This document shows positions 32,866-41,824 of a stretch of 64,000 nt of DNA, one piece after another. Position numbers and translations under genes: made by a program. Position 1 is the stretch's first letter, and each line of letters starts with the position of its first letter. The notes below the pieces were generated by a model. That model had not been told where the DNA came from and made no database searches. It worked only from the letters and a program-made list of their open reading frames with translations. Source of the DNA: UBA12018 sp051656605 (GTDB taxonomy: Bacteria; Bacteroidota; Bacteroidia; Bacteroidales; CAMTPD01); contig JBOGCF010000008.1 in the NCBI GenBank assembly GCA_051656605.1, positions 1-64,000 on the forward strand, given 5' to 3'.

Positions 32866-33272
32866 TGGGTTGTTCGCAAAAACCAATTGCGTCAACTTGG
32901 CGAGACTGAATTGTGGTAGCCCGAAGTAGGAGAGTTGTGCTCCCAATGCAAGGAGAGCGAGTTGGGCAAAACAAAAAGAAAGGACTTCGAAGGTAAGGAA
33001 GTAAATGTGTAAGCATGCCGGGCACATGCTTGTAGAGAAGAAGAACCGTTGGTAAGAGACGAGGTGTTTTTTCTTACGATTATCTACTTTCGTTTGGGTG
33101 GTTATTTATAGGCATCTAGCTCGAAAACGATCGTTTTTACCGTACACGTAGCATCACGTCTTTGTAGAGCCTTTGTTTGGGAATAAATGGAAAACTACAA
33201 TAAGCCTTGTTGGCAGGGAGTTTTAGATATGCGAAGAAAGGGGGATGTATTTGTGGTTGCAAGTACAACAGA

Positions 33273-33302
33273 AAAGGCTCCCGGCATTCACCGGAAGCCT
33301 TT
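33273..33302 (-). terminator. Terminator after the small membrane-protein gene
   Basis: An 11-bp hairpin with one mismatch (33274-33284 with 33291-33301) followed on the minus strand by a short U-run, 4 bases beyond the stop. Confidence 0.65.
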
Positions 33303-33305
33303 GAG

Positions 33306-33500
33306 TTATTTTACAGTTCCTGCTTTGTAGCCTTCACGGAAGCCGTGTATAAAGTCGTTTATAAAGTTTGGATCGGTTAGTTCTATAATGATCGTTATCA
33401 CGGCAGAAGTAATCAAAATGAGTTTGATGACCTTTTTAAAGTCTATTTCTCCGGCATCGTTGTACCACAAACGATCTATACGTGATTGTTCCTTCATCAT
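33306..33500 (-). CDS. Small single-span membrane protein next to SPFH protein
   Basis: About 64 residues starting MMKEQSRIDRLWYND (ATG at 33500 or 33497). A charged N-terminal segment is followed by one hydrophobic helix (VIKLILITSAVITIIIELT) and a short polar tail (FINDFIHGFREGYKAGTVK). The open frame extends further upstream into the SPFH gene, but this start, 11 bases after that gene's stop, is the sensible one. I do not recognise the family. The tight spacing suggests cotranscription and possibly partnership with the SPFH protein. Confidence 0.6.
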   Translation of the reverse strand: MMKEQSRIDRLWYNDAGEIDFKKVIKLILITSAVITIIIELTDPNFINDFIHGFREGYKAGTVK

Positions 33501-33511
33501 AATCTTTAGAT

Positions 33512-34318
33512 TTATTTCTGCAAGTTGATAAATGGCATCGCACCGTTGCCGGTAGAAAGAGGCATCTTGCCGTCCCACTTTTCGATGGCTTTGAGTTGGA
33601 TCAATGCCGGTGTGATCGACTCTTGCATGATGCGGTTGGCATCTGCTTTCCCTTTGGCTGTGGCTACTTCTTTCTCAGCTTCTGCAATGGCAGCTTTCTT
33701 TTCGTTCTCAACTTTCAAGGCGTTCTGAACGGCGGTATTCTTTGCGTCGATCGCGGCTTGCAGTACTTCGTTTGGTTTTACCGACGACTGGATGTTGGTA
33801 AACGTAAAGCCTCGTTTGCTCATGCGCTCTTTCAGCAATTCTTCTACTTCTTTCTCGAAGGCCGGACGATTGTTGATCAGCGAATCGGTATCGTATACTC
33901 CGGCAATGTCTTTATAGGCATTCTTTACCTCGGTAAGGATTACCGTGTTTTCAAGTTCCTTGGTCGTCTTGCGATACTTTAGGAAGACCACTTTGGCATT
34001 GTCGCGTTCGATGTAATATTCGATGGTAGGATCGGTTTTGAAGATCGTACCTTTCTTGTCTTGAATGTCGAATGGTTCGTAATCGACGATCTGCGCAAAG
34101 GCAGGGTATTCAAACAGTTGCTTCATAAAGCGGTTGTATACCACCCAACCTGTTTTTACTTCCGCGTCGTCGACACCACGGTCGCTTCCGGCAAGGTTTA
34201 CGATAACTCCGGTTTGTCCCGAGTCGATTCTGTCGATGGCCATCATAGAGAATACAGCCATGGCGATACCAATGATGATTACAAGGAATGCAATCAATTT
34301 TACGGATAGTTGTTTCAT
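33512..34318 (-). CDS. SPFH/Band 7 (prohibitin-like) membrane protein
   Basis: A 268-residue protein with an N-terminal transmembrane anchor (about 7-28, KLIAFLVIIIGIAMAVFSMM) and an SPFH domain (about 35-185: GQTGVIVNLAGSDRGVDDAE then GWVVYNRFMKQLFEYPAF). An Ala/Glu/Lys-rich coiled coil follows (NALKVENEKKAAIAEAEKEV), typical of prohibitin-like proteins that oligomerise at the membrane. The exact role is unknown. It is followed closely by a small membrane protein and lies 17 bases after the esterase gene, so it may be in the same transcript. Confidence 0.9.
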   Translation of the reverse strand: MKQLSVKLIAFLVIIIGIAMAVFSMMAIDRIDSGQTGVIVNLAGSDRGVDDAEVKTGWVVYNRFMKQLFEYPAFAQIVDYEPFDIQDKKGTIFKTDPTIEYYIERDNAKVVFLKYRKTTKELENTVILTEVKNAYKDIAGVYDTDSLINNRPAFEKEVEELLKERMSKRGFTFTNIQSSVKPNEVLQAAIDAKNTAVQNALKVENEKKAAIAEAEKEVATAKGKADANRIMQESITPALIQLKAIEKWDGKMPLSTGNGAMPFINLQK

Positions 34319-34335
34319 CTTATTGCTTTTAGTGT

Positions 34336-36405
34336 TTATTTCTGATTTGAAAATGTAGAGGCCGGAAGCAAGGCTTCATTGACCAAGTTGGCACGTGTAA
34401 AGGGTTGCCATCCGTAACGTACGCTTACGGGTTGCTTTACCTCGTTGGCTTTGAGTGTGACTTTGTTGCCGTTGGTTGTGGCCGATGCCGGGTAATACAT
34501 GCCGTCGCTACCTGCAATCTCGAATCCGATCAATACGTCGCCTTCCGCCGGTTGCAAAGTTGTTGCATTGTTGAAGGTTACTTCCACTACCTTGTCTTTG
34601 TATTCGATGCGACGTGGATCGGGACCGAAGGCTGTAAGTTGGTTGCGACCGTAACTGTTTTTCAAAGCCTGCAAAGCCAGACGTTGTCCTACGGGTTGCT
34701 TGTCGGTAGGATGCACGTCGAGCGAATCTCCTTTGTCGGAACTCACGGCCATGTAGGTATTGGGAACGGTGTGCGCGAGCTTGCGTTGCGAATCACGAAA
34801 GCGCGGCCAGCTCGGACGGTTGAGCGACGACAACTGGACGAAGTAAAAAGGAAGGTTTTGATTCCAGTTGGTACGCCAGCTATCAACGAGTTGCGTGAAG
34901 AGGGCTTCGTGAATCTCAATGTTGTGTGCATTGCTTTCGCCCTGATACCAGAGTACTCCGCGCACGGGATACTTTTGAAGAGGCAGGATACCGGCCTCGA
35001 ACAAGTAGCAAGGCTGGTAGGGGTGACGCTGTTCTTTGTATTCCGATTGCTTGATGTTTTTAGCACCGCGTTGGCGACACCATTGCTGAATCATGTCGTT
35101 CTGGGTCCAATCTTTCAAGATGTCTACAAGTTGATAGTTGTGTTCGAGGCTTTTGCGATCGATCCACGACTCGGTGTTGGATCCGCCTACTGCATTTAGG
35201 ATCAAACCGACCGGTACTTGCAACGAGTCTTGTAACATCTGCCCAAAATAGTAAGCAATGGACGAAAAGTCTGCCGCCGTGGCAGGAGTGGTTTCTTGCC
35301 AACCGTTGTTGCTGTAGTATTGAAGGCGATTGAGCGAATCCATGGTTGCCTTGGGCCACTCTACGTCGTAGGTTTGCCAGCGGGGTTGCATGTTGAGCAA
35401 ACGGATATTGGGATTATTAGCTTGTTCGATCGCTTCCTTTCCGCCTTTGCTTTGCTTGAGCATCCAAGCCATGTTGGACTGACCGGAACACAGCCATACT
35501 TCTCCCACCATTACGTTTTGGAAGCTTTTGGTCTCCTTGTCTGCTTTCACCTCAAGGATATATGGGCCTCCGGCCTGTAGCGAAGGTAAAGTCAGGGTCC
35601 ATTTACCGTTGTCGGCCGTAGTAGTCTTGGCTTTCTTACCGGCAATTTCGATGGATACTTTGGTTCCTTTATTGGCCGTTCCGGAGAGGGTCAACGGCAT
35701 GTCACGTTGCAAAACCATGTTGTCCGAAAACGTGAGCGGAAGGGCAAGTCCGCCGAAGTCGCCGGTGATCGAACTATACACGCGCTTTGCGATCAAGGAT
35801 GCTCCCTCGGCATTGGGATGGATTGCATCGGGCAATAGTTCGGGACGGTTGTAAAGAATCTCCTGCAAGTCGATAAGTTGTAGCTTTTGTGTCGCGGCAA
35901 TCTGTTCGATTTGTTGCTGAATTTGCCAATACCAGTCGCGCGTGCCCGACTTAAAACGGCTGTGTTTGTCGGTAATGGGCGAGAGGCGGCAGATCAAAAC
36001 GCGAACCTTCGGATTCGAAGCTTTGATGTCTTGTATCAGTTGCAGGTAGTCGGGAATAAAGTTTTCCTGATACTCGGGCCAGTTGCGCGGGTCTGTATCG
36101 TTAAGTCCCAAGTGAATCACTGCAATATCGGGCTTGTATTGCAAAGCTGCTTGGTACTCGTCTTGTTCGTTGTAGGGGCGATGGCCTTTGCGCAGTAGCG
36201 TAGAACCGCTTTTGCCAAAGTTTTGTACTTCGTATTCGCTGCCGAGTAATTGCTGTAATTGGGCAGGATAGGAGTTGGTTTCTCTGTTTTCGATTCCGTA
36301 TCCGTAGGTTACGCTGTTGCCAATACAGGCAACTTTAACTTGAGCAAATAAAGGGATACTTGTGACGACAGAAAAAAGAAATAGAATGAAACGGTGTGTA
36401 CTCAT
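34336..36405 (-). CDS. Two-domain esterase: SGNH/GDSL plus sialate O-acetylesterase
   Basis: An exported protein of about 689 residues (signal peptide MSTHRFILFLFSVVTSIPLF, AQ). The ATG at 36405 is chosen because the longer frame adds a non-signal sequence. The N-terminal SGNH/GDSL hydrolase has ACIGNSVTYGYG (Ser31), HLGLNDTD near 112 and DAIHPNAEG near 196. The second domain is a sialate O-acetylesterase type: WLCSGQSNM near 302-310, GGSNTESWIDRKSLE, WYQGESNA, and the catalytic-type DVHPTDK. Known families remove O-acetyl groups from sugars such as sialic acid or from polysaccharides. It lies downstream of SusCD on the same strand, so a joint role on an acetylated glycan is likely, though a hairpin separates them. 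Confidence 0.88.
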   Translation of the reverse strand: MSTHRFILFLFSVVTSIPLFAQVKVACIGNSVTYGYGIENRETNSYPAQLQQLLGSEYEVQNFGKSGSTLLRKGHRPYNEQDEYQAALQYKPDIAVIHLGLNDTDPRNWPEYQENFIPDYLQLIQDIKASNPKVRVLICRLSPITDKHSRFKSGTRDWYWQIQQQIEQIAATQKLQLIDLQEILYNRPELLPDAIHPNAEGASLIAKRVYSSITGDFGGLALPLTFSDNMVLQRDMPLTLSGTANKGTKVSIEIAGKKAKTTTADNGKWTLTLPSLQAGGPYILEVKADKETKSFQNVMVGEVWLCSGQSNMAWMLKQSKGGKEAIEQANNPNIRLLNMQPRWQTYDVEWPKATMDSLNRLQYYSNNGWQETTPATAADFSSIAYYFGQMLQDSLQVPVGLILNAVGGSNTESWIDRKSLEHNYQLVDILKDWTQNDMIQQWCRQRGAKNIKQSEYKEQRHPYQPCYLFEAGILPLQKYPVRGVLWYQGESNAHNIEIHEALFTQLVDSWRTNWNQNLPFYFVQLSSLNRPSWPRFRDSQRKLAHTVPNTYMAVSSDKGDSLDVHPTDKQPVGQRLALQALKNSYGRNQLTAFGPDPRRIEYKDKVVEVTFNNATTLQPAEGDVLIGFEIAGSDGMYYPASATTNGNKVTLKANEVKQPVSVRYGWQPFTRANLVNEALLPASTFSNQK

Positions 36406-36469
36406 GTGGGCTTTGATATTGGTTAGTGCGGCTAAATTAGTGAATTCTTGCAAAATAGGCTTCAAATCA

Positions 36470-36506
36470 AAAAGAAAAAGGGAGCTTCCGACGCGGAACC
36501 CCCCTA
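36470..36506 (-). terminator. Hairpin between susD and the esterase gene
   Basis: An imperfect GC-rich hairpin (TTCCG/CGGAA core with flanking GGG/CCC) followed on the minus strand by TTTTTCTTTTTG. It lies 45 bases after the susD stop and before the esterase start, so it may reduce or end transcription between them. Confidence 0.6.
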
Positions 36507-36551
36507 TTAAAGTGTGTGTTGATTTATAGACGCTCAACAAACGCCTATTTT

Positions 36552-38159
36552 TTAATATCCGTCGTTTTGTACTAGCTTAGGATTCTTATCCAAAGAGCTT
36601 TGCGACAATGGTAGATATTTATTGTGCTCTGCAAATGTACGTGTTTCTACGAAAAATGGTTCACCTTGCAGGTTCAATTTATGATCACCATTCGGATAGG
36701 TTTCGTCCAAGATCGGATTATCGTTTCCGGCCTGACGGCAACCATACACTTTTCCGTTCAATACATCCTTTGCAATGTTCCAGCGGATGATGTCGAAGCG
36801 ACGCAATCCTTCGTATGCAAACTCCACACGACGCTCACGGCGAACCAGTTCGCGTAGTTTGTCTTGAGAGTTATACTTGCTACGATCTACCGCAGGCATG
36901 CCGGCTCTTGTGCGCACGGCATCAATGGCTGCATACATTTCATCATTAATTAGGTTTAGCTCGATCATGGCTTCTGCTTTTGAAAGAAGCACTTCGGCAT
37001 AGCGGATCACCATGATGTTGCGACCTGTATTCCACATATCGTCGTACTGGTCGATTGGGTTGATGTACTTCTTGAAGTTATAGCCTGTTTTCGATGCGTT
37101 ATCGGCTTTCATCGGATTGTCGTCGTTGCCGGCAATAACAGATGAGTACACTTTTCCGTTGTATACTTGTCCCGGATATACGATCGTAGCGGCCAAGCGT
37201 GGGTCTCTATTTACATACGGATTGCTTTCGTCGTATGTACCCGCTGCTTTGGCTTCTTCGATGGTAAGTCCGTCTGCCATCTCATAGGTATCTACCAACG
37301 TTTGCAACGGAACGATAGACGACCATCCTCCGGCACTATTCGGCGTGTAAGCTCCGAACGACATGCTGTAGTCGCTCTTGATATGTTCTATCTCCAGGAT
37401 TGCTTCGTTGTTGTTTTCGTTTGCCATCAAGAAGAGGTTGTTGTATGCTCCTTCTCCGTTGTTGAACAACGAGTAACCGGTAATTTGGTTTGCAATATCC
37501 TTTACTTCGGCATACATTCCTTTGAATAGGTAAACGCGCATCAAGAGCGCTTGAGCTGCGGCATGACTGATACGTCCGCCTGTGCCCGGACCTTTCTTTA
37601 ACGCATTTCCATCGATGATTGCTTTTAGTTCGTCGATGATGAATTGCTCTACAGTTTCTTTCGAGTCGCGCGGTACTTCAGCTTCTTGCGGAGTAGCAAA
37701 GACTCTTGTCACCAATGGCACGTCTCCGTACGACTGGGTCATGATGAAGTATCTGTATGCACGAATAAATCGGGCTTCGGATATGTATTGTTCTTTCAAT
37801 CCTTCCGTTGTGAAGGTTACCTTTTCGACGTTTTCAAGAAACTCATTGCAACGACGAATGGTTCCGTAACTAAAAGAACCGGATCCGGTATCCGACTGTG
37901 TCATTTGTCCGTTACCAATAACTTGCCATCCTTCGTGGCGGTGAAAGTTGTACGCGTTGTCTGATCCGCAGTCGCGGTATAGAATGGTGCTTCCGCTTTC
38001 GAACTCATTGTAGCAACCGGTAATCGCAAGGGTTGCGTCTTTTTCTGTTTTCCAAAAGGTGGATGGCGACAAGGCGTCGGCCGGTGCTCTATCGAGGAAA
38101 TCACTACACGAAGTGAATACGATAGGTAGAGCAAATAGTGCTTTTATATATGTTTTCAT
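36552..38159 (-). CDS. SusD/RagB-family outer-membrane lipoprotein
   Basis: Cell-surface glycan-binding lipoprotein that caps its SusC partner. The lipobox is at PIVFTSC (Cys18), followed by SDFLDRAPADALSPSTFWKT, the usual SusD N-terminus, and repeated helical TPR-like segments (SEARFIRAYRYFIMTQSYGD). The C-terminal half has RDPRLAATIVYPGQ, VIRYAEVLLSKAEAMIEL and VRRERRVEFAYEGLRRFDII, classical SusD signatures. 535 residues. It starts 12 bases after susC. The bound glycan is not predictable. Confidence 0.96.
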   Translation of the reverse strand: MKTYIKALFALPIVFTSCSDFLDRAPADALSPSTFWKTEKDATLAITGCYNEFESGSTILYRDCGSDNAYNFHRHEGWQVIGNGQMTQSDTGSGSFSYGTIRRCNEFLENVEKVTFTTEGLKEQYISEARFIRAYRYFIMTQSYGDVPLVTRVFATPQEAEVPRDSKETVEQFIIDELKAIIDGNALKKGPGTGGRISHAAAQALLMRVYLFKGMYAEVKDIANQITGYSLFNNGEGAYNNLFLMANENNNEAILEIEHIKSDYSMSFGAYTPNSAGGWSSIVPLQTLVDTYEMADGLTIEEAKAAGTYDESNPYVNRDPRLAATIVYPGQVYNGKVYSSVIAGNDDNPMKADNASKTGYNFKKYINPIDQYDDMWNTGRNIMVIRYAEVLLSKAEAMIELNLINDEMYAAIDAVRTRAGMPAVDRSKYNSQDKLRELVRRERRVEFAYEGLRRFDIIRWNIAKDVLNGKVYGCRQAGNDNPILDETYPNGDHKLNLQGEPFFVETRTFAEHNKYLPLSQSSLDKNPKLVQNDGY

Positions 38160-38171
38160 ATCTGAATCGGA

Positions 38172-41100
38172 TTAGAATGTTAGGTTTAGACCGAAAGAGT
38201 TTACCATTACTTGTGGGTAGTGGCTACCGCGTCCCGATGGAGCTTCCGGGTCCCAACCGTCGATAAACTTAGTCATAGTAAATAAGTTTTGTCCGCTATA
38301 GTAGATTCTCAAACGTGAGATTCCGCTTCCTGCCAACCATTCTGCCGGTAATGTGTAACCGATCTGTATGTTTTTAAGGCGTACGTAATTGGCGTTTTGC
38401 ATCCAGAATGTAGAAGATAAAGCCGGCATACTAGGACCTGTGGTGTTTGCGGTAAGACGAGGCATGGTTGCGTTTGGATTCTCCGGAGTCCAGTGGTCTC
38501 TCCAGATTACATTCGGCTTGCCCGAGTCGCCCGAAAAGTCGCCGAATACGGTTCCATCCATATAACGTTTCACTCCTGCCGCGCCTTGGAAGAATGCTGT
38601 AAAGTCAAACCCTTTCCACTCTGCGCCGATATTAAGACCGAATACGTATTTTGGGTCTTTTGTTCCCATGATAACACGGTCTTTTCCATCCAATACGCCA
38701 TCGTTGTTTTGATCTTTGTATTTTAGGTCGCCCGCCTGTGGTTTGCCGGTTAACTTGTATTCGGCATAGGTATCTACATCTTCTTGCGATTGGTAAAAGC
38801 CAATAGCCTCATAGCCGTAAAGGGAATTCAATGAATAGCCTATATGGTTGATATCGTTACCTTTTATTATTTCTTTTTGTCCTGCTAGTTGAAGAATCTT
38901 ATTTCTATTGTATGCAAAGTTTCCACTGAAGTTTAGTTTCACTTCGCCTACTTGCTGTGCATACGAAGCTGATAGCTCGATACCGGTGTTGCGTACTTTC
39001 CCTACGTTATCAATAAATTTCTCAAGAGCATACGTGTCGGGGGTAGGAACTTCCATTAGGATGTCTGATGTGGTACGGTTGTAATAGTCGAACGTAAGGT
39101 TCAGCTTATTGAATACCGTCATGTCGAAACCAAGGCCCCATGTTTCGGATGTTTCCCATTTTAGGTTTGGATTCTTTGCTGTTTTCGTAGCACCACCGGA
39201 GGCAATAACTCCATCAAACGGATAGTTGTTGCCAAGCCCTAGTACAGGAATGGTTGGATAGTATTCGTCCATCGCGTTTTGGTTACCCAATTTACCCCAT
39301 GAAGCACGAAGCTTAAGGTTTTGCATGGTCTCGCGTACATCTTCCATGAAATCTTCTTCAGAGATTCTCCATCCTGCAGAGAATGAAGGGAAAGCTGCCC
39401 AACGGTTTCCTTTTGAGAAGCGTGAAGATCCGTCGTAACGTACGTTTGCTTCGAGTAGATATTTCCCTGCATAATCGTAGTTTACACGGCCAAACCATGA
39501 GAGCATCGCTAATTCTCGTGTATAACCTTCACCTTTCATTCCGGCTGTACTACCGGCATTGATGTCGCCCAACTCGTTGCTTGGGAAGTCTTGACGGTAG
39601 GCTTTGTTTTCTTTGTATTGGAATAACTCGGAGTGAAACCCTGCAAGAGCACTCAGGTTATGTTTGCCAAACGATTTGTCGTAGGTAAGAAGAACGTCTG
39701 CAGAAGTCGTGGTTCTGAAGTAGTCGCTCTGATACATCTTGTTTGGTCCTTGGTATTTATTCGGGTTGTACTGAATGTCTTTGATGAATTCGTTTTCGTC
39801 GCGTATGTCTGATTTGTAAGAAAGCACTCCTTTCACATCCAATCCGGATAAGATGTTGTACTTAATGGATCCTATACCTAAGAAATATTGGTGAACCTTT
39901 TTGATATCACCGCCCAAATCCATCCAAGCAATTGGGTTACCGTCGCCGATGACACCATAGTATCCGTCTTCTGTTTTGTATGGAATCCATGGTGAAATAC
40001 GATTAACCTGACGGAAGATCTGGTCTACGCCACCTCCTACATACGGATTTGTTGCTTCTTTAAGGTCGGTCTTGATGTAAGATAAGTTTACGCTGGTCTC
40101 GATGCGATCGGTAGGATTAGCATCTAAGTTGACGCGTACATTGTATTGGTTTTTACCGGTGTTCTTAATGATTGCGTCTTGTTTCAGATATCCCAACGAC
40201 GTCATGTAGCGTACTTTGTTGGTACCGCCATTCATGTTTACATTGTGCTGTGTCTGGAATCCCGAACCTACATAGAATAGTTTTTGCCAATCTGTGTCGG
40301 GGTGTGTGTACGGCGAACTTCCATCTCTGAACTTCTGTATGTCTTCATCGGTAAACTTAGGCGACTTTCCGTCGTTACGCAATGCTTCATTGTACAATGA
40401 AGCATACTCAGCCGAATGCATATACTCGGGAAGATCTGTAGCTTTCTGCCAACCGAAATTACCGGTATAGTTGATCGTCGTTTTACCTTCTTTACCACGT
40501 TTGGTTGTGATCAAGATAACTCCGTTGGCTGCTTTAGATCCGTAAATTGCGGCACTAGCTGCATCTTTTAGTACAGTTAATGACTCGATTTCATTAGGAT
40601 CTAGGTTAGACATGGAAGCTTCTACACCATCAACAATTACCATCGGGTCGGAGTTGTTCAACGTTCCTACACCACGCACTCGGATGGTTCCGCCATCGTG
40701 TCCGGGAAGTCCGCTACCTTGTGTAACGGCAACACCGGGAAGAAGTCCGGCCAAACCTGCTGATACGCTGGTAAGAGGTCGGTTTTCTAACGCTTTTGTA
40801 TCTACAGAAGCAATAGAACCGGTAAGGTTTACTTTCTTCTGTGTACCAAAACCAACAACGACAACTTCATCTAGATTCTGAAGATTCTCTTTTAATACAA
40901 CCTTCAATGGAGCAGATCCTTTTACAACGACATCTTGCGGAATGTAGCCGATGTAAGTAACGTGTAATGTAGCATTGGGCTCTGCATTGATCTCAAAGTT
41001 TCCGTCAAAATCGGTGATTGTACCGTCAGTAGTTCCTTTTACTACAACATTGGCTCCAATGATCGGTTCGCCCGAAGCATCAACGATGGTTCCTTTTACT

Positions 41101-41288
41101 GTAATGCCTTTTTGCATTATCTCTGTAACATCCTTTGATTGAGATGGAAGAATAGGATTAGCTGTACTACTAGCCATTGCTGTTCCTGTAAAAATACTCA
41201 TGAGTAGGAGTGAGTAATAACCTACGTTTGCAATTTTACCGGACAGAGTTTTTCCTCCTTGATTGATTTTAATCTCTTTGTTCCTCAT
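38172..41288 (-). CDS. SusC/RagA-family TonB-linked outer-membrane transporter
   Basis: A 1038-residue TonB-dependent importer of glycan fragments or peptides. After the leader, a carboxypeptidase-regulatory-like domain covers about 63-135 (VKGTIVDASGEPIIGANVVV, VTYIGY). The TonB box/plug begins with VVVGFGTQKKVNLTGSIASV. Family-typical plug motifs are GTIRVRGVGTLNNSDPMVIV and DAASAAIYGSKAANGVILIT; the beta-barrel fills the rest and ends NSFGLNLTF. Upstream there is no linked sensor, sigma or anti-sigma gene. It is followed by susD. Confidence 0.97.
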   Translation of the reverse strand: MRNKEIKINQGGKTLSGKIANVGYYSLLLMSIFTGTAMASSTANPILPSQSKDVTEIMQKGITVKGTIVDASGEPIIGANVVVKGTTDGTITDFDGNFEINAEPNATLHVTYIGYIPQDVVVKGSAPLKVVLKENLQNLDEVVVVGFGTQKKVNLTGSIASVDTKALENRPLTSVSAGLAGLLPGVAVTQGSGLPGHDGGTIRVRGVGTLNNSDPMVIVDGVEASMSNLDPNEIESLTVLKDAASAAIYGSKAANGVILITTKRGKEGKTTINYTGNFGWQKATDLPEYMHSAEYASLYNEALRNDGKSPKFTDEDIQKFRDGSSPYTHPDTDWQKLFYVGSGFQTQHNVNMNGGTNKVRYMTSLGYLKQDAIIKNTGKNQYNVRVNLDANPTDRIETSVNLSYIKTDLKEATNPYVGGGVDQIFRQVNRISPWIPYKTEDGYYGVIGDGNPIAWMDLGGDIKKVHQYFLGIGSIKYNILSGLDVKGVLSYKSDIRDENEFIKDIQYNPNKYQGPNKMYQSDYFRTTTSADVLLTYDKSFGKHNLSALAGFHSELFQYKENKAYRQDFPSNELGDINAGSTAGMKGEGYTRELAMLSWFGRVNYDYAGKYLLEANVRYDGSSRFSKGNRWAAFPSFSAGWRISEEDFMEDVRETMQNLKLRASWGKLGNQNAMDEYYPTIPVLGLGNNYPFDGVIASGGATKTAKNPNLKWETSETWGLGFDMTVFNKLNLTFDYYNRTTSDILMEVPTPDTYALEKFIDNVGKVRNTGIELSASYAQQVGEVKLNFSGNFAYNRNKILQLAGQKEIIKGNDINHIGYSLNSLYGYEAIGFYQSQEDVDTYAEYKLTGKPQAGDLKYKDQNNDGVLDGKDRVIMGTKDPKYVFGLNIGAEWKGFDFTAFFQGAAGVKRYMDGTVFGDFSGDSGKPNVIWRDHWTPENPNATMPRLTANTTGPSMPALSSTFWMQNANYVRLKNIQIGYTLPAEWLAGSGISRLRIYYSGQNLFTMTKFIDGWDPEAPSGRGSHYPQVMVNSFGLNLTF

Positions 41289-41764
41289 TAGATTAGATTA
41301 TTGTGATATTAGTTCAAAGACAACCTGAAAGAAACGTATTCCTTTCAGATTGTCTTTTTTAATTTCCTTAATTCGTGTGGTATTTCAGTATAGAAGAGAT
41401 TTAAGGCCGTATATTTTCAATGTGTGTTCTCTTTAAAAAAATTATCAATTAAAATTGGTATTACGTCGTGTGTTTTTTCAGGTATTTTCCGCTTTTCTTG
41501 AATTAAACCTTAATGCTCTATATTATTAGTTGTTAGCAATGAAAATTGGCATTTTAGATTTCCGTATCCTTTCTTTAGGGTACTTGGCAAATATATATAT
41601 TTAATTTCAATTCGTTCAAAGAATATAACAAATAATTTACCAATATTTTTGATTTTAAGAATAGATAGTTAAAATTTGGATGGTTTTCTTTCGAAGAGGT
41701 TCTTATTATCGCTTATCTGGGTTATGTATTAAATATGTCTATACTACGATATTTACTGAAAAAA
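41289..41764. other. Intergenic region upstream of susC
   Basis: A hairpin lies at 41316-41360 close to the susC start. The remaining 400 bases are strongly AT-rich; I see no gene, no tRNA and no further clear repeat. Confidence 0.5.
41316..41360 (+). terminator. Terminator-like hairpin facing away from susC transcription
   Basis: Arms AAAGACAACCTGAAAG (41316-41331) and CTTTCAGATTGTCTTT (41342-41357) pair in 15 of 16 positions with a 10-base loop and a T-run on the plus strand. It lies 28 bases upstream of the susC start and would stop plus-strand (antisense) transcripts, or form a hairpin in the susC leader if transcription starts further upstream. Confidence 0.6.
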
Positions 41765-41797
41765 CAAAAGGAGCTACCCATTTAGAGTAGCTCCTTT
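41765..41797 (-). terminator. Terminator of ychF
   Basis: An 11-bp stem (41767-41777 with 41787-41797), loop CCATTTAGA, followed on the minus strand by TTTTGTTTTTT; 28 bases after the ychF stop. Confidence 0.85.
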
Positions 41798-41824
41798 GCT
41801 TGTATCATGTTACAAATGTATTTC

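Larger units (their letters stand above)
32336..33272. other. Gene-poor, repeat-rich intergenic stretch
   Basis: Between the mutS stop and the small membrane-protein gene there is almost 1 kb with no supported gene. It holds the mutS terminator (32400-32435), repeat family 1 copy B (32616-32700), an inverted repeat of 13 bp (32709-32721 with 32766-32778), repeat family 2 (32820-32865), and a locally GC-richer stretch (32850-33020) in which a 60-codon minus-strand frame is open. Confidence 0.6.

Noticed and set aside
33501..33578. Longer N-terminus for the small membrane protein (start at 33578)
   Set aside because: That extension lies in the SPFH coding region and adds sequence without membrane-protein character; the ATG pair at 33500/33497 fits the gene spacing better.
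34405..35199. 264-codon plus-strand frame opposite the esterase gene
   Set aside because: It is the complement of the conserved sialate O-acetylesterase domain; no recognisable motif of its own.
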